NCBI GenBank assembly: GCA_030562195.1 | Contig: JAUJPP010000005.1 | Location: forward strand, 40,163,106-40,227,105 | Length of the DNA: 64,000 nt | Reading direction: 5' to 3' | Source of the DNA: Nipponacmea schrenckii | Lineage: Eukaryota > Mollusca > Gastropoda > Lottiidae | In this document: one piece after another, positions 13,849 through 25,692 of the stretch | Position numbering within the stretch: position 1 is the stretch's first letter | How the letters are laid out: every line of letters begins with the position of its first letter | Translations under genes and position numbers: made by a program | The notes under the pieces: generated by a model | What the model was told of the DNA's origin: nothing | The model's database searches: none | Seen by the model: the letters and a program-made list of their open reading frames with translations, nothing else

Positions 13849-13877
13849 TGACGTCACGTCATAACATGGCGGCTTTC
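13849..13877 (+). promoter_or_regulatory. CRE palindrome plus YY1-like motif, orphan promoter candidate
   Basis: ATGACGTCACGTCAT is immediately followed by AACATGGCGGC, close to the YY1 consensus (AAGATGGCGGC) that marks many animal start sites just downstream of transcription initiation. An ATG inside the motif at about 13867 opens a 33-codon frame beginning MAAFPHYL, with a possible donor GTAATA soon after. No downstream gene is recognised on the plus strand. Confidence 0.35.
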
Positions 13878-14833
13878 CCACACTATTTAGTCATTGAAAA
13901 AAAAATTCCGAGTAATAACTTTAATTGTATTAAGTTCGCGTTGTTATACAATATATCACGATTCTGACAAACGTATGAAATAAAAATTCGTGAAATTCTT
14001 TAAGTTTGGTAAATAAATTCAGCGAGTTAACATCTTTATTTTCCTTAATGAATTAAACCGATTTGGAAGTTCAAACTTTGTATTAAGAAATATAATTATT
14101 GCAACAAAGTGCCTCGGAACCGTCTTATCTGACTGAATCCAGATTCATTCATCCAAATCCAGTTCCTCTGACTAACGGACGAAATGACCTCGTATGCAAC
14201 AAAGTATGCCTCCCTCCCACGACTTCTTAACAAGCGATATATCAGCAATAACGCCCGCACCAACTGACCTAAACCTCTCTCCAACTGGGCATTATTGTCG
14301 GACTACTTCAGGATATAAAGCGTCAACCTTAGAAGGTGATACGGTGTATTGTTCCAGAGATCTTGAAGTAAAAGGGCAATGGCATCATAGGCGAAAGTAA
14401 AACCAATTGCCATTGCCATTCTTACGAACAATTTGAATTTGTCAATATCACTTCCAATGAATGCAGTGAGATCGTTATTATACCAGTGAAGACGCAATCC
14501 ATGCATTATTTCTGTAGTGGGGGCACATTGAAATACCATTTGTGATATCGTGCAATAAAGGTATGGATAGATTGTTCGGAGAGTGTTGAGTCCTTGAACA
14601 GTCCGGTTTCAGAAACAAATCTTACTCAAAATTTCTTTATCATTTTCGGTATCCTAAGATACAAATTTTCTGGCAATTTTTTTTTTGTGTGGAACAGTCC
14701 CAGTTCTATTGATGTCATTTGGTGGTAATTCTACCCAAGCCAAGTCCAATATAGCTTGCAAAACTATCAAAGAATTCGTTTCTTTCAACAATTCGTAGAT
14801 GAAATGACTAGAAATTTCGTTTAATTTTGATGT

Positions 14834-14861
14834 TTTATTCTTTTTTAATTCAATTTTTATT
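14834..14861 (-). terminator. Candidate poly(A) signals for the PIM kinase gene
   Basis: AATAAA occurs on the minus strand at 14834-14839 and 14856-14861, about 740 bp after the PIM stop codon. An AU-rich element-like tract containing ATTTA lies upstream at 14913-14930. PIM mRNAs are short-lived in vertebrates, so an ARE would fit, but this is inference. Confidence 0.35.
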
Positions 14862-15597
14862 ATTTTTTGATACAAACAAATGGACAAACTTCAAACTTTG
14901 AAGTTTTCACACAAAAATAAATAATAATGAAATCATATATACAATGAACATAATGATTAAAATAAACGTGAATTTTACAAATAAATTATACATGAAATTA
15001 TGATAGTCCACATTCAGAACAAAATTTAAAATGCACAATTCGAATATTCATACAAACAGTCAAACACATTCACACACAATAAATTATATAATATTTCCCC
15101 CGGATATTCCAACAAAAATTCAATTTCGTGTTTTTCGAACATCACATTTATAACCCGTTCGTCCTTTTCACCTCATTGACAACATTCAAACAATTGCTGC
15201 CTTTTGGAATATGCATTCCAATTTTTGGATATTTGGATAGTTTTACATATATCCAGGATTTTGCTTGAAAACGCTGGATGCGTTTCGATATTATCCTTTG
15301 GAAAGTTAATATACTTTAGAAGTTTTGCATTGAAATGGCAATAAGACACAGTTAAACTGTGTTTCAATGTTTGTATCACATTAAGTTTATAGTTCACCTT
15401 CTTCGTTCATCACAAGGCCCTGTGAGTTGCTGGTATCATGACCCTGTGTTTGCTAACACTGACTATATATATCACCCTGAACTATCTATTCATTTTGGAG
15501 TCAGGTTTGAACACAATTCAGTCACTTTTCTGCCTTGATGTATTTGCATTGCATTTGTTTTAAATTAAATTTTTAAATTCCTAATTTGAGTCAAAGT

Positions 15598-18323
15598 TCA
15601 AACACTGTCTTGGCTTCCCATCGAACTGGCGTCTAAGACTTTATTTTTCTCGGAGTTATTGATATCATTATGGGTTCTATTGTCCTGGGTCCCAACTTGA
15701 AGCCAGGGGTGCTGTAATATATCCTCGATGGAAGGACGATCTGAGGGTTTCACAGAAAGACAGGAACAAATTAAATTTTTCACTTCTGAAAAGATAAAAG
15801 ATAAATATAATAAGTAACTTGCATACATATTAACTCAAAAATATTTAAAATGTATTTCGATAATAAGAATGCAGATATACTATAAGCATGTTGGTCAGTT
15901 TGCACGTACATTCACTCATGTAACATAAGTTTAAATTTAGTCCCCTTACTAGGCCAATGTATGGTTTGCACGTCCATTCACAAAGTATAAGTTTAAATTC
16001 AGTTCATGTACATACCTTGAGAAAGTCTATTTTTAAAGGTAACTTCAGCTTTAGTGATTTGTTCATCTTGTTCAAAGGGAATATCGCCACAAACCATATC
16101 GTAAAGAAGAATGCCAAGTGACCAAACTGTAGCAGAACGACCCCAATAACGGTGATATTTAATCCATTCTGGTGGACTATATACCCGAGTTCCTAAAAAT
16201 ACAAAAAACACAAAACTTATAATTTAAGCTCAACGGGTCATAAATTGTAAAATTGATACAAAAAAATGTAAGTTTTTATTTGTTTGTTCAGTTGGGAATT
16301 AAATCGAAAACATTTCCCAATAATTTCAAATTCTACCCGAGATAAGAAAAGTTCATAAAAGGCGCTATTCACGTGAATTAGGTATTGACGTAAACGAGCA
16401 GACGATAAAAACGATATTTATACAGTTTAGCTAGAGTATAATGGCCCAGTAGCGATATCAAACACTTCAAGCATAACGGTCAAAAGTTACTTGACTTAAT
16501 CACCTCCAAATATACCAGAGACACGATCTGGGTCACATTCTTTTCTACTTTACAGCATTGCCCCGAGCGTTTAACTTTTACATGATAATACTATAGATAC
16601 TCACGAGGCAATGACATTGGGTGCAAAGTTTATCGTATAATAAACATTTTATTTATCATAAGAATTGAAACAGGATGATATTTGAATAGATCTATTGCGA
16701 AATTTTAGCTTTCCTAGAATTTAGGGTTTCGATTTATCAAGGACCGGATATAAGCCTACTGGTCTATATATTGTTTATCAAAATGGGAGATATACCATAC
16801 CTAAGGAAATTTTAGTTCGTTATTCGCAATAACCAACAGTTAAAAATATATTATGAAATTCGTCCTAGATGACTTTGAATCAGTGGAGCTAATTTTGTAC
16901 AAGGCTGTGAAAGTCAATATAGTGAAGCAGACGAGAAATAGAAAGTCGATAAGATTTCACGGCACGGCAAGCTATTCGGAATTCACAGTCGTATCAAGTT
17001 CGTTCACCTCGTGGAGTAGCCTACCAGAAGGCGCCAGCAGCCATATTTGGCACAGAAAACCCTTCTCTTTGTAGGTCAAATGTACAGGTCCCGAAAATAG
17101 AATTCTCAGACTCAAGTCCACAACCACGCAATGTGGAAATCGATGAAATAGTTTGAACAGAAAGTTATCAAGCCGTTTGAAGAATTGAAGACAAATAAAA
17201 ACGGTAGCTATTTAGGTGTATTCAACATCATGGCAAGTTGCCAAAACAAAGTGATTGCTCGCATTGACATACACTTGTACCGTGGCTTAACGATGGAATG
17301 TTGTGTTTTTACTTTTCCCGACAAATCACGATTTTATGAACTTTGCTTTTCAAATTTCATCACCGTAAAAGGACAAAATTCCCTCAAAAATAATAATCCG
17401 ATTATCACAAATACTTACCATCGAATTCTGTATAAACTGTATCCTTTAGAATTGCACCCGAACCAAAATCAATTAGTTTCAATTGTCCAGTTTTGAAATC
17501 CACTAAAATATTTTCATCTTTAATGTCTCTGTGTATCACCCCACACCTATGAATATTCAAAACCATGTGTAAAATTTGTCTGAAGAAGTCTCTAGCGGTC
17601 ATTTCATCCAAAACTCTTTTTTCAGTGATAAAGTCAAATAAATCCTTAGAAGCTTCAGGTCTGTCCATCACAATAATAAAACTTCCTTGCATTTCGTAAT
17701 AATCCAAAATTTTCACAACTCCAGGCACTTGTTGGACTTTTTTCATTAAAATAATTTCCATGGGTAGGGTTACTCCGTTGAGCTGAAAGGAGAAAATAAG
17801 AAACATAAATTTTTCAATTCTTTTACAATTTTCTTGGAAATACTGAATATATTTGAGTAGGCTACAAAAAGTGATAATGAAAGTTGAAATATTCTTTAAA
17901 ATTTACAAAATGAAACTCAAAAATGTGCAAAACTGACCTGTCCCCATTCGCTAACTTTTTCTTTGACTATGTGTTTGACTGCAACTGGGTAGTTATCTCG
18001 TATTCTGACCCCCGAGTAGACGGTACCAAAACCTCCGCTACCCAAAACATGGCTCACACTGTATGTACTTTCAAATCGTACTCGATTGTCTTTAGTTTGG
18101 CTTGCTGAAAAAAAAAACATCAAAATTTAGAAATTCACTCGAAATTTTCTAAAAACATGACCACGTTTACAAAATTCCACATTTTCATCATCAGTATAAC
18201 ATCCAGTTAATAGATCTAAAACACATCGATTTCTTCAAAAACAACCAAAATTTAGCAAGTACCTGGTGAATTTCTGGTAAAAACTCCGCTGACTCCAGAT
18301 AATGCTGATTTTCGACCCATCAT
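15598..18323 (-). CDS. PIM: PIM-family serine/threonine protein kinase (complete, 5 exons)
   Basis: Exons on the minus strand: 18263-18323, 17938-18104, 17419-17782, 16016-16192 and 15598-15785. They join with GT/AG junctions into 318 aa (vertebrate PIM1 is 313). The kinase domain spans about residues 35-290. It has a glycine loop ([12 protein letters not shown], 41-52), a VAVK lysine at K64, the PIM-type proline hinge [12 protein letters not shown] (116-127), an HRD aspartate at D162 in [10 protein letters not shown], and a DFG aspartate at D181. The downstream motif [10 protein letters not shown] and the segment [20 protein letters not shown] are diagnostic of PIM kinases, which are constitutively active and need no activation-loop phosphorylation. 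The hinge proline, unusual among kinases, is retained. Two adjacent ATGs begin exon 1; I chose the first. The C-terminal tail after HPWLQV is Asn/Ser-rich and not conserved. It cannot be assigned to PIM1, 2 or 3; an invertebrate single-copy PIM is likely. Confidence 0.95.
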
Positions 18324-18480
18324 TGTGCTATTATCCTACACAACTGATGTACGGAATACTACACTAATTTATAACATAGAAATAATTCGCACCACGACTG
18401 AAGTGATCAAGACTCTGGTGTGATTTAAACTCAACTCTACTCTACTGCTAGTAAAATATTTCACAACTAGGTCAACATTA

Positions 18481-18506
18481 CTCCGCCATACCTAGACACC
18501 CCGCCC
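18481..18506 (-). promoter_or_regulatory. PIM promoter motifs
   Basis: About 160-185 bp upstream of the PIM start codon lie a minus-strand ATGGCGGAG (YY1-like, 18481-18489) and a GC box (CCCCGCCC on plus, 18499-18506), close to inverted CCAAT (CATTGG). A further minus-strand AATGGCGGA is at about 18910. A TATA-less promoter is likely. Confidence 0.45.
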
Positions 18507-18559
18507 ACATTGGCACTCCGCCAACACTCTTATTTAATTCTAAGACCCTTTCAAACTTC

Positions 18560-21500
18560 ACCTATTAATTTGCAAAAAAATACATTTCATTTGCAATTGT
18601 CATCCAAAATGCAAATCTAAATATACTTTTTAAAAATTTAATATATTCAATAAGATATTAGAAGCTAGACATGGGACTATTTTCTTGTGGAAGGTTTATT
18701 AAAACTACAATTGGCATTCGGCCAAGAAGAAAAGAATTCTGTGAATGTTGAATGATTAGCCAATGAGAAAAGTGCGCGAAGAAAATGGACCAATGAAAAC
18801 GGTGTATTTATTGCCCGTGTTAAGATTGTAGAGAGTACAGTTTGAAATATACGCATTTTCTTCCCCGAAATGAAATTTATTTTTAAACCTTGTACTGTTT
18901 AATAACAATCCGCCATTACTCATCGACAACCCCTCACATACCAAAACAAAAATTTGACGAATCAAATGAGTCTATTTCGCAAGTTCCTTGAACAGTTTCA
19001 CAACGTCATTACTCGTCGAATTTAAATTTAATCGCTGAACAGGGATTTTACATTCAAAATCACTGAAGAAAACAATTTATTTCTATACCGGGTGTCCGGC
19101 ATCGAAACGAAATTATAAATAGGATATTTCGAGAAATCCGGAAAGATTTTCTCGAATGTTTATTTCGTTTCAAAAGGACCCCGGAACATCTTAAGTGGCT
19201 TGTGGGGGGGGGGGGCATATTTGTCATAAGAATAAAAATTTAAATGAAAATAGAAATTGAGTTTTCGGGGAATTATCAATATCAGTAGGATTATTCTGAC
19301 AAATACCGGGTTCGTTTATTTCTCTATTTCAACGTCTGATTATTTTTGGAACAAAACAGGGAGTAGGCCTACCGTAGTAAACAAGAAATTAGTTCAAAAA
19401 AACATTTTGTTTTTATTCGAAAAGCTGATTAATTTCTACCTAGAAGACAAAAAATCGAATTCCTTTCTACTTCAAGTGGATTAGAGGAATAACATAAAAT
19501 ATTGATCGCATTGATTAGAGTGGGCGTGGTCTATTTACTAGACGTCACGTGAAAATAAGAATGTAAACATTAGAAAGGTTGTCAATGTAAATAGAATGTT
19601 GTAACGTGGACAGTATTCTAGAGTCAATAGAAACGTTCTGTTTTCTTCTCAACAAATGTAATCTGGTCGAAACGACCTCATAATAAATTAATCTAATAAC
19701 TGGATTCAAGGTGAAATTAGTCGATTTAGAATTAATATGGTAAACAAACCGTGATCATTACCGGAAGACAACACTTTATATGCTTGTCTCTGGATCAACT
19801 ATATGGTATTAGAGAAATCTATTATATAGTAAGATGTATAGAAAACAATATTTTCGATCCACGTGAAGACAACAGCTTCTTTAGTTTACCATATTTAAAA
19901 ATATCCTGGGTTAAAAAGAAGAAAAACAATTTGTTTTGATCGGCACTGGTGAAATCAAATTATTTATAGCTGAATTTTACAGTACTAATAAGTTAGAATT
20001 ATTTATATTGTCAACAAAATAAACCAATTGACACTTTCAGCATTAAACTGTAAATTTAATAAATTGTTTATTTAATATTTTGACTATTTCTGATATATAA
20101 AAATACGAAAACAACTACAAGTAATATTAAGTTTGTAACGAGGTGCATTCCCTTAACAACACTGGCCAAGATATCAACACCGAGTACAAGGCCTGCAGAT
20201 TCCACTTTTCACACCGGTTCAACTAACTAATCAAATCTTATCATGGATTGAAGACTGGAATGAAATATAATTCTCCTTGGAATGAGATTAATGGAATTAT
20301 CCGGATTATCCAAGAGATAAACGGATTTACTGGGGTTAAAACCAAAATATTGCCGACGATTAACATTCTTGTTATTGGATTGAGGGAGTCAAAATAAGAT
20401 TTTTGTTCAAGAATTTAGATAGAAGTCAAGGCTAATCCAAATTCCTACAGAATATCTTTGTTAAAGCTATTAGTATAATAATCACTAAATACCAGGTAAA
20501 TGGATGAAAAATATTCCACGGAATGTAAAGTTAGACCTTTTATCAAGTTTTAAAAGAATAGGGAAAGCAAATCAAATATTTACATGGTTCACTTATAGCA
20601 ACAATCTTAAACATATTTTACAAGTTATTTAGATCTCATAAAGAGGTACCGAAATATGTTTGGATGTTCTGTAAACTGCATTATGGATATCGGGAAAGAC
20701 ACACCCGTGTGCATATCATTCAATAAAGGGCTAAAGATTCACGTGTTTAACTTGAAAATCACGATCTCGAAACCATGGAAATGAAATAAATAAATATGAC
20801 ACAAATAAGACCACTTTCATGGATTTACTACTTTTCTTTAATTTTAGCAACTCACATAAATGAATATTGTTCGGCCTTCTTTTCTTTTAACATTGTCCTA
20901 TATTATAACAAATCCTAAAATTGTAATGCATATACAGTCGAAGCAGGCTAATATTTAGCTACGGCTTTTCTCCGTATCGACCTATCATGTTTACTATGAA
21001 AAATTATCTACTGGAAAAAAAAAGATATTGTTTAAATTAAATGAATATTGTTTGGTTATCTCGTCGTGGAGCTACACTGGTGAATGGACTGGACTTAAAA
21101 CTCAGTACCTGTATTAGCATTATAATAATTGAATGTTTTTCCTAAGTCAGTAATAACAAATATAATGCTTAAGCGACATTTATGGGTAGGAAGACACGTG
21201 AATTATAGACACCTGATGAAGAGTAATATGTTGAAACGTGTATTATTGTTATTAAATTGAGTAGTATACCATAAAAACTGTTCATTAAAGTAATAAAAAA
21301 AGGCGACATGCAATTACAAATAAATGCTCCATTCTCATGCTTCAGGAGTTCGTGTCGATATTTGATTTATACTTCTATAAAAACTCTATACAACATCAAC
21401 AGAAATTACAAACTACACCCAAAGTATATAGAATAGTAGGTGTGGTGGTTCATTAGGCGGCAGCTTCAATAACATTATTTTAATTAAGATATCGGTAATT

Positions 21501-23540
21501 AATTACATTCAAATCATTCCGATAAATGCACTCATCGTCACAAGGTGTGGTCACAAATCGTGATTTTCGGTTGCGTCAAAGGATTTTTTCCCACTTATTT
21601 TATATATGAGCAAAGGGAAGTAACTTCATTTAATGTCGTTATCATACTACAGACTAAACTAATTTTTCTATCAAACAATACTTCCGGATTGAAATTGTAA
21701 GTAAGAGTAAAGGGAAGCAATTCTTGTTTTCATTTCTCACTCTAAAACTCATTCACTTTTTGTTTCAGGTAATCTTGTATAGAAGTAAAAGGAGAAAGGG
21801 GCTGGGGGCTATGAGTAGGAAGTATAGGCTTAATGCGATCAAATCTGAGGATATATATTAATTTATTTACGTGTCACCGTTCATATAAGTCGAAAGAAAA
21901 GTAAATAAGATAATGGTTCTCAAAACTTCAACTTCTGTTGCCACCTCGACATCTGCCACATTAAATCTGATTTATGATAATCCACTAATCTTATTGCCTT
22001 AATCCTTATTTTAATCAACATAATCTCGAGGATTTATCACAGCTGTGTCAAAATATAGACAGAAGTAATTCATTATCTCTCTTTAAGTGGATAATAAACA
22101 GGGAATTAAAACATAATCGCACGGTATTAATTAAAAATATAAATTTACAATCGCGACGGTTTGTTATTCAATCAATTTGACACCGACTTCTCAGAAAAAA
22201 TTTCGTTTCATTTTTTCTGTGAGGGACTTAGGAATTTAATCAGTAGTAAAATGGATAGACTTGTCATTCATATAATTAAAAGCTGGCATTTGACAAAGAA
22301 GTAATTTCAATCGAATTATATTGATTATATAATACGGAATAAGTTGGATATATGAAGATAGGGTTTATTATCTAAATAAGATGGTAAACGCTATAGAATT
22401 AATAATAAAACACAGAACATTTAGTTAGTTCAATAGGAGATTTATAATAAACCTTTTTTTGGTTGGATGTTGTGAACTAAGAAAATATTATTCATTTTAA
22501 TAAATGAGGCTGTAATATGTAAAGGAAAAACTTGCTTTTATCGGAAGCATTAATTTCAAAAATCAAATGCTGGATAAATCAACGTTTGGTTTCATGAGAG
22601 TTTATCCCGATTCTGAATACATATAATTGGTTTTAAGGGAAGCGTGGGGGGGGGGGGAGGCAGTGAAGGAATTTAAATAAATTAAATAAATATATGGGCT
22701 TATTACAATATAACAAAATGTTCTAAAACCCTTAAACAAATAGCAGCATTGAATCTTTTCAGAAGCTAACTACGCCAAATCAACACACTTTGTATAGATA
22801 AGGTCTTTGTTAATTGACATTGTAAAACTGATATATTACATAGATTATATAAAATAGTCCTTTTTGACGTGTTTTTGTTTATTTATCAACAATTGTAAGA
22901 TGTGTATTGTTGTCATAGATACTAGAGTGTGAAAATAAACAATATGTGTAACAGGAACGCTACTTGTAGACCACGAAATCGTTTTGCTCTTTCCGACCTG
23001 ATAATAAGAAGACTTTGTTGATATCTATTATCAATATTCCTATTGTTTAACCAATATAGATTTTTCATAACTAACTAGGCCTACTAACAATATTAACCCC
23101 ATCTTATTATTCTATCTGTATTTGTGAACATGGCCAGTACTTTACGAGTGAGTTTTTAGGATCTCTTCACTCTTCATACCAAAATGAAAGGAATAATAAT
23201 GTGTGCATCGTCACCACAAACTGTCACTAGATATTTACACTACCTTATTCATGTATTATCAATTCTCGAGAAGAGAGCCTGCAGACTTGGATTATTGAAG
23301 TCTAATTGACATTCACGTGAAATAATTATTTATTCGAAATAATGCATAAAATCAAACTGTGCTAGTTACAATGGAAGTTTTTTGTTTGTATTATTTCCCC
23401 GATTCCATAAGGAACTTGTTGAGCAAGACCACCCAGACAACCAGACCACCTCACTCCACCCCAAACCACCCCACCCCTTTAAGCTCACGTTCAGGTCCGA
23501 GTCAAGATACGAAATGTGTTGAACACTTTTACACCAGATT
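18560..23540. other. Non-coding stretch, no supported gene
   Basis: AT-rich sequence with G-runs at about 19203-19215 and 22647-22659. The GACGTCACGTGA motif is listed separately. No coding exon could be supported on either strand. Confidence 0.45.
19541..19552. promoter_or_regulatory. Overlapping CRE and E-box
   Basis: GACGTCACGTGA fuses a CRE core (GACGTCA) and a CACGTG E-box. A KLF/Sp-like GGGCGTGGTC lies 20 bp upstream. It is 1.2 kb upstream of PIM and could be a distal element; its role is unproven. Confidence 0.3.
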
Positions 23541-23544
23541 GGAA

Positions 23545-23675
23545 TAATGAAGACTGACAAGTAATGCAGTGATCAATGAGGCAAATGCTACCAGGAGAGC
23601 TTCCTCTTTTTCAATGCCCAACTGCCAAGGGATCTTGAACATGCAGTCCGTAGCACACGGGGCTTTCTGATTTTT
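23545..23675 (-). repeat. SINE-A copy
   Basis: Contains TGAAGACTGACAAGTAATGC, ATCAATGAGGCAAAT and AACTGCCAAGGGATCTTGAA followed by GTAGCACACGGGGC. These are in the order seen in the other SINE-A copies, reversed relative to the tRNA-like head. Confidence 0.75.
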
Positions 23676-23773
23676 TTCCAATCAAACGATTAGTCTTATT
23701 TCCCATTTCAGCCCATCCGACAATCATAATTGTAAAGGGAACTGGCTAGAAGCACTTCATAGTTTCTACTTAC

Positions 23774-24013
23774 CATGACTACTGATGTTGACGAATCTGT
23801 GATTGACATTTGGGTTTCTAAAAACTTCCATTTCGATAATCTCTCTAACCTAGTATAAGAACACTCAGGAGATCTATCGACTGAGAAGTGTGCAGAAGGA
23901 AATCTTGACGGGTACTGAAACTTGATTAAAGCTTCGCCTGGTCTTTTGCTTGATTTGTGTTCACACGTGATCCGCAATGCACGTGCAGTTCGTAAGTAGT
24001 GGATGAAGGTCAT
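23774..24013 (-). CDS. Possible first coding exon of an unidentified protein
   Basis: A minus-strand ATG at 24013 opens 80 codons (MTFIHYLRTARALRITCEHK..., ending STSVVM) that stop exactly at a strong donor, CATG|GTAAGT, at 23774/23773. Composition is protein-like, with Cys, Trp and mixed charge. I found no partner exons between here and PIM, and recognise no domain. It may be a real 5' exon of a lineage-specific gene, or chance. Confidence 0.25.
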
Positions 24014-24340
24014 TTACACTTCATTCATTAGTTTCTATCATCCAGTTTTACTTCAATGTCTGGGTGTCAAGGACTATTCATTCATCAATAGAGTAGTCTA
24101 GATTGTCATGTCAATGTACAGCTATTTTTGTAGTACTACTTATGATTGAATACCAATCAGGAATTGTTTCAGGAAGAAAGTGTCGACCAGGACTAGTATG
24201 GTTATTCTGTCACCGCCACCATTGACAACCTTTTTGATCATCGTAATTGGCTGTCACAGTGCATTCTAATGACAAATCGCCCTTTTCACTTACTAAATTA
24301 CAAAATGCATATAGTAAGTCCGAAAATTTACCCTTAGCCT

Positions 24341-25554
24341 CAACTGGTCCTGTCTTAATTCATCCAAGAAACAACTGGTAGTGTATTAATTCACCCAAGA
24401 GACAACTGGTCGTGTATTAATTCACCCCGGAGACGACTGGTCGTGTATAAATTCATCCAAGAGACAACTGGTCCTGTATTAATTCACACAAGAGACAACT
24501 AGTCCTGTATTAATTCACCCAAGAGACAACTGGTCCTGGATTAATTCACCCAGGGGACAACTGGTCCTGTATTAATTCACCCAAGAGACAACTGGTCCTG
24601 TATTAATTCACCCAAGAGACAACTGGTTGCTGTATTAATTCACACCCAAAAGGGCAACTGGTCCTGTTTTTAATTCATCCAAGAGACAACTGGTTTCCCG
24701 TATTAATTCACCCAGGGGATAACTGGTTCTTTATTAATTCACCCAAGAGAAAACTGGTTCTGTATTAATTCACCCGGAGACAACTGGTCCTGTATTAATT
24801 CACCCAAGAGATAACTGGTCCTGTATTAATTCACCCAAGAGACAACTAGTCCTGTATTAATTCACCCAAGAGACAACTAGTCCTGTATTAATTCACCAAA
24901 GAGACAACTGGTCCTGTATTAATTCACCCAAGAGACAACTGGTCCTGTATTAATTCACCAAGAGACAACTAGTCCTGTATTAATTCACCCAAGAGACAAC
25001 TAGTCCTGTAATAATTCACCCGAGAGACAACTAGTCCTGTATTAATTCATCAAAGGGACAACTGGTCCGGTACTAATTCACCAAAGAGACAACTGGTCCT
25101 GTATAAATTCACCCAAGAGACAACTGGTCCTGTAGTTAATTCACCCAAGAGACAACTGGTCTGTATTAATTCACCCAAGAGACAACTAGTCGCTGTATTA
25201 ATTCACCCAGGAGACAACTGGTCCTGTAATTAATTCATCCAAGAGACAACTGGTCCTGTATTAATTCACCCAAGAGACAACTGGTCCTGTATTAATTTTC
25301 ACCCAAGAGACAACTGGTCCTGTAATAATTCACCCAAGAGACAACTGGTCCTGTATTAATTCATCCAAAGGAGACAACTGGTCCTGTATTAATTCACCCA
25401 AGAGACAACTGGTCCTGTATTAATTCACCCAAGAGACAACTGGTCCTGTATTAATTCACCCAAGAGACAACTGGTCCTGTATTAATTCACCCAAGAGACA
25501 ACTAGTCCTGTATTTATTCACCCAAGAGACAACTGGTGGCTGTATTAATTCACC
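24341..25554. repeat. 31-bp minisatellite, about 39 units
   Basis: Unit CTGGTCCTGTATTAATTCAC + CCAAGAGACAA (31 bp), repeated over 1.2 kb with mostly single-base and 1-2 bp indel variants. A recurrent variant ACTAGT (for ACTGGT) is clustered around 24840-25050 and recurs near 25187 and 25502, suggesting segmental amplification. The array ends about 130 bp from the inferred 3' end of OTUD5. Confidence 0.95.
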
Positions 25555-25686
25555 AGCGGTAGGATAAGAACCTAGGACATTCTAGTGCTAAGATAGGTTT
25601 GAGAACAGGGCCTGAAAAAACATAGGCTCTCTAGACTATAAACAGGTTCAACTTTTCTGATAAAAAAAACCCTGTTATTTCAGTAC

Positions 25687-25692
25687 TTTATT
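25687..25692 (-). terminator. Candidate poly(A) signal of OTUD5
   Basis: AATAAA on the minus strand, followed within 30 nt by a T-rich run. If used, the OTUD5 3' UTR is about 4.1 kb. Earlier AATAAA signals also exist, so the site is uncertain. Confidence 0.35.

Larger units (their letters stand above)
7348..14800. other. Long gene-poor stretch
   Basis: No protein family is recognised. It contains a G15 tract (7692-7706), the small repeats listed separately, and several promoter-type motifs. Overlapping ORFs on both strands at 14096-14539 have somewhat higher GC, but no family match and no consistent frame. Confidence 0.45.

Noticed and set aside
14096..14539. Overlapping ORFs on both strands (minus 78 and 62 aa, plus 68 aa)
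   Set aside because: No family resemblance, no shared splice pattern and frame changes between them. Possibly a decayed repeat or gene relic, but I cannot support it.
16853..17496. Plus-strand ORFs of 73 and 103 aa
   Set aside because: They lie in intron 3 of PIM and over the end of its third exon in antisense. No recognisable protein.
24341..25554. CRISPR-like array of 31-bp repeats
   Set aside because: Units are contiguous with no spacers, and the genome is eukaryotic. It is a minisatellite.
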